Made by a program: the position numbers and the translations under genes. A DNA stretch of 32,111 bases from Ruminococcus sp. (GTDB lineage Bacteria; Bacillota; Clostridia; Lachnospirales; Lachnospiraceae). The DNA lies in contig JARHYE010000003.1 of assembly GCA_029258605.1 (NCBI GenBank), positions 1 through 32,111 of the forward strand, in the 5' to 3' direction. Shown piece by piece: positions 1-7,778 of the stretch (the first letter of the stretch is position 1; each line of letters starts with the position of its first letter). Under the pieces are notes generated by a model. It saw only the letters and a program-made list of their open reading frames with translations. It was not told the origin of the DNA and did no database searches.

Positions 1-110
1 AGCAGCACTAAGCAGAACCTTCCGGGTGCCGTAAGGGTGCCTGCGGCCAGTTAACTGCTAAGGTAACGTTTGTTGAGAAGCATTCGAAGCGTAATGCACG
101 TAAAAAGTAA
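1..110 (+). ncRNA. ffs: Signal recognition particle RNA, large type, 3' part
   Basis: The window opens inside the conserved domain IV hairpin: AGCAGCA is the 3' side of the GGAAGCAGCA loop that binds Ffh. The bases that follow fit the return strand of a large Gram-positive SRP RNA, which pairs with 5' sequence lying left of the window. The 5' half is therefore missing. The mature 3' end is set at about 110, just before the terminator hairpin, and is approximate. The RNA scaffolds the SRP, which targets nascent membrane and secreted proteins to the membrane. It is transcribed towards the convergent tadA gene. Confidence 0.85.
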
Positions 111-112
111 AC

Positions 113-152
113 AACTCTGTCGCTTAATTGCTGACAGAGTTTTCTTTTTTTT
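113..152 (+). terminator. Rho-independent terminator of the SRP RNA
   Basis: AACTCTGTC (113-121) pairs perfectly with GACAGAGTT (133-141) around an 11-nt loop, followed on the plus strand by a long T-rich tract. The stop codon of the convergent tadA gene lies in the loop, and the T-rich tract is read on the other strand as the lysine-rich tail of TadA. Confidence 0.9.
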
Positions 153-624
153 CTTTTTTCTTTTTTTTCTGTTTTTCTCGCAGTTCCTTAAAAAACTGCT
201 TCATCATCCCACTACATTCTTCTTCTAATACTCCTGTTGTAAGTTCCACTTGATGATTAAACTCCTTCATATCAAGGAGATTCAAAATGGATCCTGCACA
301 TCCTGCTTTTGGATTCATACATCCTACAACAACTCGTTTGACTCTTGCCTGAACAATGGCTCCTGAGCACATCTGACAGGGCTCTAGGGTAACGTACAAT
401 GTACAGTCTTCCAGTCTCCAATCTTCTAATTTTCTACTGGCTTTTCGAATTGCCTGCAACTCAGCGTGTGCCAATGTATTTTTATCGGTCGTTCGTCTAT
501 TGTAACCTCTTCCTATAATTCGATCTTCATAAACGATTACACAGCCAATGGGAACTTCCTCCAAAGCATACGCTTTTTTTGCCTGTTTTATCGCTTCCTT
601 CATATATTTTTCATCTTGTGTCAT
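124..624 (-). CDS. tadA: tRNA-specific adenosine deaminase TadA
   Basis: TadA deaminates adenosine 34 to inosine in the anticodon of tRNA-Arg(ACG), using a zinc-bound water. The 166-residue protein is of normal family length and carries the cytidine/adenosine deaminase signature: His53 and Glu55 in the HAE motif, and Cys83 and Cys86 in PCQMC. The fold runs to about residue 150. The last 16 residues are a KKKKKEKK-type tail encoded by the T-tract of the opposite-strand SRP RNA terminator, and the stop codon sits in that hairpin loop. tadA next to the SRP RNA gene is a familiar Firmicutes neighbourhood, though here the two are convergent. A candidate promoter lies about 30 bases upstream of the start. 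Confidence 0.95.
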   Translation of the reverse strand: MTQDEKYMKEAIKQAKKAYALEEVPIGCVIVYEDRIIGRGYNRRTTDKNTLAHAELQAIRKASRKLEDWRLEDCTLYVTLEPCQMCSGAIVQARVKRVVVGCMNPKAGCAGSILNLLDMKEFNHQVELTTGVLEEECSGMMKQFFKELREKQKKKKKEKKENSVSN

Positions 625-652
625 TTTATTCTCGCTTTCTTCCTAATTTTAC

Positions 653-681
653 ATTCTATATTTTCAGTTCTAATCTCTTAA
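653..681 (-). promoter_or_regulatory. Candidate sigma-A promoter for tadA
   Basis: Read on the minus strand, a -35-like TTAAGA (676-681) is separated by 17 bases from a -10-like TAGAAT (653-658). The start codon is at 624. The -35 matches only four of six consensus bases, so this is tentative. Confidence 0.4.
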
Positions 682-729
682 TCTTGCGAATAAATTACAT
701 TAAAAGAAAGACAAGATCAGAGGTATAAC

Positions 730-1452
730 ATGAATTCTGGTACTTATTATTTGTATGAATACAAGAAAGATCAACAACTTCGAAATACGGGCTTCATAAG
801 AATTACAACCTGCTTTCAAACATACTGTCTTCAAATTCATGCGCAGACACTTTCCTTCACCCCCGACAACCCAGTACACCTTTCTGCACTTTTTCAAGAA
901 GAGGAAACCACCTATCTTCTTGATCTGTTAGAGCTTCCCATCCATAATTCTTCGATCTGCACCCATCTTAAAATCAGTGACTTTGATCTTCCTGCAAAGA
1001 AACACTTCTCTGAATTGACTGGTTTTCTTTTATCCGATGGGCAATACTACTATGCCATTTTAGAAGAGGGGTATTCTCTAAATGTAGATCAGTTAAAACA
1101 CTTGCAAGAGATCCAACCGCTCCCAGAACCCCCTTCGAAAGACACTCCTCCCGCGCGAAACATCCAAAAAATTCAACGAAAAGATCTTTGCTGTCTTCCC
1201 AGACAATATTGGAGTCTTGCCAACAACAGCTTCCTTATGCACGGATGTCGCAATTATAAACATCTTCTCCTTGTGGAAGAAAATGGGCATTTGCAACTTG
1301 GAATTCCCGGACTGTACTCTTGCGAAGAAGCAAAAGCTGCCAACCTCTTTGGTTTTCCTATATTTGTTCAATCTTATCTAACTGAAGTCCAACTTTCCGA
1401 ATATGAAAGAGACCCCGATGAATCTTTTGGGTACTGGTGCCGCTATCTTTAA
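730..1452 (+). CDS. DUF6128-like protein of unknown function
   Basis: The function of this 240-residue protein is unknown. The N-terminal part (about 1-120) is probably beta-rich, a proline-rich linker follows (about 128-142), and the C-terminal part (about 150-240) has the pattern I remember from the DUF6128 family of Lachnospiraceae: PRQYW, NNSFLMHG, YKHLLL, LGIPGLY, a MFGFP-like NLFGFP, and a final FGYWCRYL. There is no signal peptide or membrane segment, so it should be cytoplasmic. AGAGGT lies about seven bases before the ATG and supports this start. The gene stands alone on the plus strand and its stop is nine bases from the convergent dgt stop, with no terminator between. The family assignment is from memory. 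Confidence 0.75.
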   Translation: MNSGTYYLYEYKKDQQLRNTGFIRITTCFQTYCLQIHAQTLSFTPDNPVHLSALFQEEETTYLLDLLELPIHNSSICTHLKISDFDLPAKKHFSELTGFLLSDGQYYYAILEEGYSLNVDQLKHLQEIQPLPEPPSKDTPPARNIQKIQRKDLCCLPRQYWSLANNSFLMHGCRNYKHLLLVEENGHLQLGIPGLYSCEEAKAANLFGFPIFVQSYLTEVQLSEYERDPDESFGYWCRYL

Positions 1453-1461
1453 CAAAGTCAC

Positions 1462-2871
1462 CTAAATCAAACCATTTAATTCTTGATACAAGCGCTTTGC
1501 GTACCCATCTGTCATCCCACAGACATAATCTGTCACAAGGAGTAGACGAAGATACAGTTTCTCCGCTTCGTTCTTCCCTTCTGCCTGCTTTCGATAGGCG
1601 TTTTTGTAATTATCTGAAATGAAAGACATTACCCTTTGGTCGATGGCATTTAATGGAACATCTGTGTCAAAATACAACGCTGCATGGACCAGTCTGTCCA
1701 TGAGAAATTTTAAGATCACATCCTCTGCAAGTTCCATCTTGTAGATTGCCTTTGATGAAAATACATATCGATACGCAATATCTCCTAAGAGATCCATCAG
1801 TGGCTCTCCCCATGTGTCGTGAAAAATATCCTGTTGATACGTTCCTGCCATAATTGCATCGTAATTTTCTGAAAACCCAGACGTTGCACTTCCAATCAAA
1901 ACTCCCTGTGCTCTCACAATCCAATTTTTTACGGCATATGCTTCCGGATTAGAAACTTGTTTTTCGCATCCTCTTTCATATAATTTTCTTAATTGCAACA
2001 CCCCATCAAATTGATGCTGTGGATGTGCAATATGTAATTTCTCCAATTCATTTTCAAAGGCATGGTAAGACAAAAATCCTTTGACAAAGGCATCTTCAAT
2101 ATCTGCCGTTTTATATGCCAGATCATCTGCTGCCTCTAAAATATAAGTCAACGGATGTCTACAGCCTTGCGTACCAGTTGCTTTTGCAATTTCTTGATAA
2201 ATTTGCTGCTCCGCAAAATAATAACCCATTTTCTTATCTTTCACATTTCCTGTGGATGGGTCAATTTGCACGGAGGAAACTGGATATTTTATAATTGTAT
2301 TTAATAGAGCATAGGTAAGATTCATACCATGTTCATCTACAAGATAATGAAGTCTTGTGACGAGTCGAAGGGCCTGTGCGTTTCCTTCAAAATGATAGAA
2401 ATCTTCTTTCATCTGATCGCTGAAAAGATCCTTTGCATACGTCTCTTTAAACTTTAACAGGGGAAGGTTCTCTATGAACCACCCCCTGATTGCTTCTTCT
2501 CCAAAGTGTCCAAATGGCGGATTTCCTATGTCATGGATTAAACCTGCGCACTGCAAAATATGGCAGATATCTTCTTTCATTTGCGTCGTAAATCCTTCTA
2601 CGTTACGCGAAAGAATGTTCTCCCCTATATTCTGCCCAAGTGACTTTGCAAAAGATGATACTTCCAGTGAATGGGTCAGTCTTGTACGAATAAAATCACT
2701 TTTATCCAATGGAAATACTTGTGTCTTATCCTGAAGCCTGCGGAAGGAAGCACTTCCTATGATCCTGTGGTAGTCTTTTTCAAATTCACTACGAAGGTCT
2801 AGGTTTCTCCCGTTTGAGTTTCCAGGCCCTGGCCGCATTCTTTTTGTTGAAAGCAATGTTTCCCATTCCAT
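1462..2871 (-). CDS. dgt: Deoxyguanosinetriphosphate triphosphohydrolase (dGTPase), HD domain
   Basis: This enzyme hydrolyses dGTP, and in some relatives other dNTPs, to the nucleoside and triphosphate, trimming the dNTP pool. The 469-residue protein has the HD-domain metal ligands in order: His67 in RLTHSLEV, His113-Asp114 in HDIGNPPFGH, and Asp249-Asp250 in EAADDLAYKT. The N-terminal part FRRLQDKTQVFP is typical of the Dgt family. It lies 20 bases downstream of the helix-turn-helix gene and probably shares its promoter. Whether it is strictly dGTP-specific cannot be read from sequence. Confidence 0.93.
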   Translation of the reverse strand: MEWETLLSTKRMRPGPGNSNGRNLDLRSEFEKDYHRIIGSASFRRLQDKTQVFPLDKSDFIRTRLTHSLEVSSFAKSLGQNIGENILSRNVEGFTTQMKEDICHILQCAGLIHDIGNPPFGHFGEEAIRGWFIENLPLLKFKETYAKDLFSDQMKEDFYHFEGNAQALRLVTRLHYLVDEHGMNLTYALLNTIIKYPVSSVQIDPSTGNVKDKKMGYYFAEQQIYQEIAKATGTQGCRHPLTYILEAADDLAYKTADIEDAFVKGFLSYHAFENELEKLHIAHPQHQFDGVLQLRKLYERGCEKQVSNPEAYAVKNWIVRAQGVLIGSATSGFSENYDAIMAGTYQQDIFHDTWGEPLMDLLGDIAYRYVFSSKAIYKMELAEDVILKFLMDRLVHAALYFDTDVPLNAIDQRVMSFISDNYKNAYRKQAEGKNEAEKLYLRLLLVTDYVCGMTDGYAKRLYQELNGLI

Positions 2872-2891
2872 ACTGCATCCTACTTTCTTTA

Positions 2892-3572
2892 TTAATCTAA
2901 ATAAATCGGTGGCTCATATTCTTCTCCTAGGGCTTGTTTTTTTCGCTCCTGATATCCTAAAAAAGCCCATTCTGTCATATCTGTCCAACTGTGACTTTGT
3001 CTATCATACACTTGCACATATCCAATTCTCGTGGGATGCATACGGACACTATTTGTCCGATATTCTCTTCTCGTGTATGGATTCACTTCGCCTAATTCTC
3101 TATCTTCCTCTAAATCATGATGTTGAATAACCGGTTGAAAATCTTCTGAAACGTTACCATCGTCTCTAAGAAAAGCTCCGCCTCCTAAGTTTCCATGTTC
3201 TTTCTTAATCTCTTTGATGTCTTTTTTCCCTAATGCTGTTTCCTTTTCTAGTTGTGTCAATTCTTCATGAATTTGATACAAATCCCCAATTGTCATCTCA
3301 ACTTCTCTTGGTTCCCCTAATTTATCTTTTGCTGTGGATTTTGTCTGTGACTCATTGGATAATATACTTAAATGAAATGGACATTCTAAGATGGATGCGA
3401 TCATTCTCATATCTTGTTCCTGAAAATTATCTCTTCCGAGACGTTGTGTCAGATTCTGTCTCGACATTTTCTTTCCTGTGCGTTTTTCAATGATCTCTGC
3501 TAGTTCTTTGATGGTCATATTTTTACGGTTCAAAATGATTTTGACCTGTTCTCCAAATGTAAGATTTTCCAT
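2892..3572 (-). CDS. Helix-turn-helix protein with a conserved C-terminal segment
   Basis: I do not recognise a named family. Residues 6-70 resemble an XRE-type helix-turn-helix (MTIKELAEII, then MSRQNLTQRLGR and a third helix), so DNA binding is likely. Residues 93-125 are predicted to be helical and charged. The C-terminal 60 residues (about 163-226) are rich in Tyr, Arg and Trp (NPYTRREYR, MHPTRIGYVQVYD, WAFLGYQERKK) and look like a separate conserved module. It is the first gene of a two-gene unit with dgt and has a strong promoter. A role in controlling dgt or itself is an inference from position only. Confidence 0.75.
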   Translation of the reverse strand: MENLTFGEQVKIILNRKNMTIKELAEIIEKRTGKKMSRQNLTQRLGRDNFQEQDMRMIASILECPFHLSILSNESQTKSTAKDKLGEPREVEMTIGDLYQIHEELTQLEKETALGKKDIKEIKKEHGNLGGGAFLRDDGNVSEDFQPVIQHHDLEEDRELGEVNPYTRREYRTNSVRMHPTRIGYVQVYDRQSHSWTDMTEWAFLGYQERKKQALGEEYEPPIYLD

Positions 3573-3653
3573 AAACTCCTCCTTATTCTCCCCTATAATG
3601 AAAAGCTCAGTATTGTCTTATTTCCTAATAAACCGATGATTTTCTTACGTATT

Positions 3654-3682
3654 ATTTTATCAAATCTAGGAAAAAGCGTCAA
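3654..3682 (-). promoter_or_regulatory. Sigma-A promoter for the helix-turn-helix/dgt unit
   Basis: On the minus strand TTGACG (3677-3682) is followed after exactly 17 bases by TAAAAT (3654-3659), which is preceded by an extended -10 TG. Predicted transcription would start near 3647, giving a leader of about 75 nt before the start codon at 3572. It lies just past the terminator of the upstream operon. Confidence 0.75.
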
Positions 3683-3690
3683 GCAACAGG

Positions 3691-3720
3691 AAAAGGCACA
3701 CCCCTCATTTGGAGTGTGCC
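3691..3720 (-). terminator. Rho-independent terminator after the carboxypeptidase gene
   Basis: On the minus strand a 10-bp stem (GGCACACTCC with GGGGTGTGCC, one G-T pair) closes a 6-nt loop and is followed by TTTTCC. The T-tract is short. It lies 25 bases past the stop at 3745. Confidence 0.75.
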
Positions 3721-3744
3721 TAATTGACATTTTATCTGTTTATT

Positions 3745-4545
3745 TTATTTTGGATTTACGCCTAAATATTCTTCAAATGTAATCTTTTTCTTTGTGATTT
3801 GTTCAGCCGCTTCTTTGCCCACATAGCGATAATGCCATGGTTCAAATGTAATATGTGTGATCTCCTCTTTTCCCTTTGGATAGCGAAGGATAAATCCATA
3901 TTTGTATGCATTTTCTGCCAACCATTTGGCTTCTTTTGTATCTGCCTGAGCAGAATCTAGTTCATCATACTCTGAAGATACGATATCCAGTGATAACCCA
4001 AGAGAGTGTTCACTACAATTTGGAGCTGAGATGGCTTTCGCTGTATTGTAATATGCGTCTATGTAAGAGTCTCCCTCATTCACCTTTAATTGCATATTTT
4101 CATTAAACACTTTCTTTTGATCTTCCATGGACCGATAAGCAGACACAACATAAAATTTCATTCCAGCTTCTTCTCCATCTTTGAGCATTCTTTTTGTGTC
4201 TTCTGCAATTCTACTGTCAACGTATCTTTCTTTTTCAATCTCTGTTAATTTTGGTTTGTATTTCTCATCCAAAGGATACTCATTGCTCACCAAAACCAGT
4301 TCCCAATTTTTAGGTGGTTTTGTAGACAAGGTCGCTGCAGAATTGATACTATCTGACCGGTCTACCATGCTATTTAACTTCTTGTTTTCTTTCTTTAAGT
4401 TCTGAACCTGAGTTGTTAATTTTTTACGCTCCGAATTGACCACTTTCTTTGCCGCAAGAAATGTGAGCAAAATTCCCGCTGCCGCTCCTAGTACAGCACC
4501 GATTATCATTGCCTTTTTAATCAGTCTTTTTTTTCTAATGTTCAT
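3745..4545 (-). CDS. Membrane-anchored D-alanyl-D-alanine carboxypeptidase, M15B (VanY-like)
   Basis: It should remove the terminal D-Ala from peptidoglycan stem peptides outside the membrane. Residues 12-32 form one membrane segment after a basic N-terminus (Nin-Cout), residues 37-62 a short coiled coil, and about 80-255 the peptidase. Motifs are VVSAYRS (Arg138), SEHSLGLSLDI with zinc ligands His180 and Asp187, and FEPWHYRYVG with Glu235 and His238, so all catalytic residues are present. Family members of 230-280 residues are common. It is the last gene of an operon, 25 bases after the Sfp-type gene, and a terminator follows. There are no vanHAX-type genes nearby, so this is cell-wall turnover rather than evidence of glycopeptide resistance. 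Confidence 0.9.
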   Translation of the reverse strand: MNIRKKRLIKKAMIIGAVLGAAAGILLTFLAAKKVVNSERKKLTTQVQNLKKENKKLNSMVDRSDSINSAATLSTKPPKNWELVLVSNEYPLDEKYKPKLTEIEKERYVDSRIAEDTKRMLKDGEEAGMKFYVVSAYRSMEDQKKVFNENMQLKVNEGDSYIDAYYNTAKAISAPNCSEHSLGLSLDIVSSEYDELDSAQADTKEAKWLAENAYKYGFILRYPKGKEEITHITFEPWHYRYVGKEAAEQITKKKITFEEYLGVNPK

Positions 4546-4570
4546 TTGTGTTTCCTTTCTAAAACTACTT

Positions 4571-5221
4571 CTACTTAGGGATTTTATTATAAAAGCAATC
4601 CATAAATTCCGTTTTGATCGTTGTACAAATTTCCTTTCGATCTGAACAGACTGCTATTTTATATGGTAATCCATTGATCTGGAACTCTTGGTAATAATAC
4701 TCTTTGGATTCCTTTGGCTTTTTTATCATTTTCGGCGGGGTAGCGAGCTGGATTTCGAAACTCTTTGTCCCCTGCGATAAGCCTTTCCTAGTTGCTTTCA
4801 CATAACTTTCCTTTAACACCCAATATCTATAAAAAGCATCATATTGTTTCGCCTGTGAATTCTGTTTTAATATATACTTGTACTCATTTTCACAAAAAAA
4901 CCGCTCTGCAATTTTTAAATTTACATTTTGAACTTGTTCTATATCACAACCAATATGTGTATCTTTATTTCCATCCATATCGACTGCACATAATACATAG
5001 TCACCGGAATGCGAGAGATTAAATGCTGGAATTTTTCCTTCTTCACAGTTTCCAACAATTCTCTCCAACAGATGCCAGGCACCGATACTTTGTGCTTTTT
5101 TCTGCGTAGAATGTAATCGATCTGCTTTCTTTTTTCTAAATTCTGGAACAGATTTATAGAACACTTCATATCTGTTTTCATCATACAGAGGTGTCACATC
5201 TGCAATCCATACCCCTACCAT
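4571..5221 (-). CDS. 4'-phosphopantetheinyl transferase, Sfp superfamily
   Basis: It transfers the phosphopantetheine arm from CoA to a serine of a carrier protein. The 216-residue length fits the two-lobe Sfp type, not the short AcpS type. Visible motifs are FNLSHSGDYVLCAV (about 67-80), GCDIE (Asp93 and Glu95, Mg binding) and WVLKESYVKATRKG (about 134-147, with Lys137, Glu138 and Lys142). The start codon follows GGGGGACCT closely. It is the middle gene of an operon, 14 bases after the GGDEF-EAL gene. No NRPS, PKS or carrier-protein gene is in the window, so the substrate is unknown. Confidence 0.9.
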   Translation of the reverse strand: MVGVWIADVTPLYDENRYEVFYKSVPEFRKKKADRLHSTQKKAQSIGAWHLLERIVGNCEEGKIPAFNLSHSGDYVLCAVDMDGNKDTHIGCDIEQVQNVNLKIAERFFCENEYKYILKQNSQAKQYDAFYRYWVLKESYVKATRKGLSQGTKSFEIQLATPPKMIKKPKESKEYYYQEFQINGLPYKIAVCSDRKEICTTIKTEFMDCFYNKIPK

Positions 5222-5235
5222 AGGTCCCCCTCTTC

Positions 5236-6852
5236 CTACCGTGTCAAATAGCGAACCTCAAATGTGTCCAATGTAATTGCTTTATTAAATAAACTGCCTT
5301 GCGCATAATCACATCCCAGTTCTTTTAATACATTCAACTGATCTTGTGTCTCTATGTCAGATGCAATTACATATGCGCCCATCTGGTGACACACATCAAT
5401 AACTGCTTTTGCAACAATCTGATTATGATTATTTCCAACAATATTTGTAATAAGACTCTTATCCAACTTCAGTCCATCAAATTTCATAATTGTAAGAATC
5501 GAGAAACTAGACTCCTTTGCCCCAAAATGGTCTAAAATGACTCTGATATTTTCTTTTCGAATCTTATTGCCTGTTTCTGATAGCATCTCTTGATTCATAT
5601 TTGTATAAGATTCAGAAACTTCTACCTCAAGGTATTCGCATGGAACATGGTATTGGTTCACAATCTCAAGCATTTTCTTTGTAAAATCTTCTTGTTGAAG
5701 TGTTGAACTAGATAAATTCACTGATATAGATACCATTTCTTTTCCTTGCTGTTCCCACTTTTGGAGCGTCTTGCACACTTGTTCAAACACATACAAATCC
5801 AAAAAATGAGAAAGTTTTGTCTCTTCCAGTAAGGTCATGTATCTTTGAGGATTCATCACTCCAAGATCCGGATGATGATAACGCACAACCGCCTCTGCTC
5901 CAACAACTTCTTCTGTTACAACATCCATTTTCGGAATAAGGCATACAATAAAGCGTCCTGCTTCTATATCATCCAAAAGATCCTGCTTAATCACAGGTTC
6001 ATGATGACCTTTTTTTCGATTTTTATAGTACTTACGCTTCTCCTCACGCATCATGTCTTCTGCATGTGACACCAGATCATTCATACTAATCTCTACCTTT
6101 TGCCATGCATACCCCATAGATACCAATCCCAAACTGATGTTATCTAGTTTATTGTGGGTATCATTTACGTTATGTACAAACTGTTCATAGGTAATATTTT
6201 CCATAATAACCAGATATTCATCTCCTGTAAGACGAAAGACCATGGCTCCTTTAAAATACTCCTCTAAAACCTCTCCTACACGGGTTACGATCTCATCCCC
6301 GTAGTTTCTTCCAAATTCTTTATTAAAATTTTTAAGCCCATTAATATCTACAGACAATGCCCCCGCTGATTTTAATTCTTCTTGCTTTACCTCCTCAATA
6401 TAAGCCACAAAGCTATTTCTATTAAGAAGTCCTGTCAGATTATCGTGGTAACTTAAATATTGTTGCTGCATCTGTGTCTTTTGTAAAATAATAGCCTCTG
6501 AAATATATGGGAGCACTGCTCGCATAAGGGATAATTCACATCCTCCTTTATGCACCCCTACCACTGCAAGCACAGCAGTGACTTCTTCATTCAAAGGTCG
6601 AAAGATGCTATAATCCGCTTCCGTTGTATCCGTAATTTCCTGTTGGAGCCATCTTGGATACTGCTCTGGCTCTAGCATTTTTACTTTTTCTCTCTGCCAT
6701 GGTATATTTTGTGCACACCATTCATAGATCGTAAGAATCTCATCTGCATCTTTTTCTATATAGTATACGTATTCTGAATCGTAGTAATCGCGTATGGTAC
6801 TCAATACTTCGTTCATAATTTCTATAATCGAACGTTGTTCATACTTCTCCAT
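5236..6852 (-). CDS. GGDEF-EAL protein with degenerate active sites
   Basis: This 538-residue protein has a GAF-like N-terminal part (about 1-120), a GGDEF domain (about 130-285) and an EAL domain (about 290-530), without membrane segments. The diguanylate cyclase motif is TGDEY (209-213) instead of GGDEF. The phosphodiesterase motif is EAV (320-322) instead of EAL, and the metal-binding DDFG is DHFG (441-444). The usual AEGVET is ASDIET, while Asn379, Lys462 and the AQG element are kept. Catalysis is doubtful on both sides; a c-di-GMP sensor or scaffold role is an inference. It heads an operon with the Sfp-type transferase and the carboxypeptidase and has its own promoter. Confidence 0.9.
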   Translation of the reverse strand: MEKYEQRSIIEIMNEVLSTIRDYYDSEYVYYIEKDADEILTIYEWCAQNIPWQREKVKMLEPEQYPRWLQQEITDTTEADYSIFRPLNEEVTAVLAVVGVHKGGCELSLMRAVLPYISEAIILQKTQMQQQYLSYHDNLTGLLNRNSFVAYIEEVKQEELKSAGALSVDINGLKNFNKEFGRNYGDEIVTRVGEVLEEYFKGAMVFRLTGDEYLVIMENITYEQFVHNVNDTHNKLDNISLGLVSMGYAWQKVEISMNDLVSHAEDMMREEKRKYYKNRKKGHHEPVIKQDLLDDIEAGRFIVCLIPKMDVVTEEVVGAEAVVRYHHPDLGVMNPQRYMTLLEETKLSHFLDLYVFEQVCKTLQKWEQQGKEMVSISVNLSSSTLQQEDFTKKMLEIVNQYHVPCEYLEVEVSESYTNMNQEMLSETGNKIRKENIRVILDHFGAKESSFSILTIMKFDGLKLDKSLITNIVGNNHNQIVAKAVIDVCHQMGAYVIASDIETQDQLNVLKELGCDYAQGSLFNKAITLDTFEVRYLTR

Positions 6853-6908
6853 TATTTACCTCTCCTCGATCTTACTCCTTCTAACCACAACTTTTGATAT
6901 ACACAACA

Positions 6909-6937
6909 ATTGTAGTATAAAGCCTTTTAAATTGCAA
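6909..6937 (-). promoter_or_regulatory. Sigma-A promoter for the GGDEF-EAL operon
   Basis: On the minus strand TTGCAA (6932-6937) and TACAAT (6909-6914) are separated by 17 bases. The start codon is at 6852. The -35 begins only four bases after the stop of the preceding gene at 6942, and I see no terminator between them, so read-through from the maf unit is possible. Confidence 0.6.
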
Positions 6938-6941
6938 GGTA

Positions 6942-7766
6942 TTATGACTTGTCATCCTTGATAACCATTTGTAAGAAATCTTTTTCTTCTGTTTTTTTCC
7001 TTGGAATAAATCGCTTTGCAATAGAGCCTTTCCCTCTATTTTTTACATAGAAATATCCAATAACAGAAAATACGACCGCTCCAATAAAGTTCACGATCAG
7101 ATCTTTCATTGTGTCAATTAAACCTAAATCCAGATATCCACCCAATCCTAAATTGCTTCCATTGATTGCTACATCTGTAATCCCCGCTATTGTCTTTACA
7201 TGATTGCCCTTTGTAGGATCAAGCATAACCGTAGAGATGCAATGAACAATCGTGTCTTTTTGCATATCCATGTGAAAAATCTGGTCCATACCGAATTCAA
7301 AAAATTCCCAACACACCCCGATCGTCATAGAAAAACAAAATGCAACAATGGCTGTAAATAAAGGCGATAATTTAAACAACATTCTATCACTTTGATTCAA
7401 TAGATCTACCAGCGAAAACCCAATGGCTGCTGCAAGAAATCCATTTAATGTATGTAGCACCGTATCCCAAAAAGGAAAGACAATATAATATGCTTGAATT
7501 TCTCCCAAAATCTCTGCTGCAAAAATAAAAATTAGGATGATCACTTCCAATGTACTTGGTATTTCAACCTTTAAAGTCACTTGCAAAAAGCTGGGAACAA
7601 TGAGCAAAAGCAATGTCAATATGCAAAGAAATACATTTTCATAATTGCCGTTAAAAAACTGGAGTACCATTGTGATCAAAACAAAAAGCCGCAAGATCAG
7701 ATATACAAAAAATGAACTTTTGTGCTCCCTTAATTCCATTTTTACTGCTTTTTTTATATGTTTCAT
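6942..7766 (-). CDS. Polytopic membrane protein, DUF2238 (YjdF)-like
   Basis: The function is unknown. The 274-residue protein has about six to eight hydrophobic helices (for example about 20-40, 45-65, 70-88, 95-125, 133-155 and 220-240) and a basic N-terminus. Residues around FWDTVLHTLNGFLAA and CWEFFEFGMDQI resemble the YjdF/DUF2238 membrane family, in which HxxxG and WEFFE motifs recur. A soluble loop (about 165-215) follows the WEFFE motif. The C-terminal tail is charged and cytoplasmic. It lies 11 bases after the small cysteine-rich gene in the maf operon. The family link is from motif resemblance only. Confidence 0.7.
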   Translation of the reverse strand: MKHIKKAVKMELREHKSSFFVYLILRLFVLITMVLQFFNGNYENVFLCILTLLLLIVPSFLQVTLKVEIPSTLEVIILIFIFAAEILGEIQAYYIVFPFWDTVLHTLNGFLAAAIGFSLVDLLNQSDRMLFKLSPLFTAIVAFCFSMTIGVCWEFFEFGMDQIFHMDMQKDTIVHCISTVMLDPTKGNHVKTIAGITDVAINGSNLGLGGYLDLGLIDTMKDLIVNFIGAVVFSVIGYFYVKNRGKGSIAKRFIPRKKTEEKDFLQMVIKDDKS

Positions 7767-7778
7767 AACATCCCCTTT

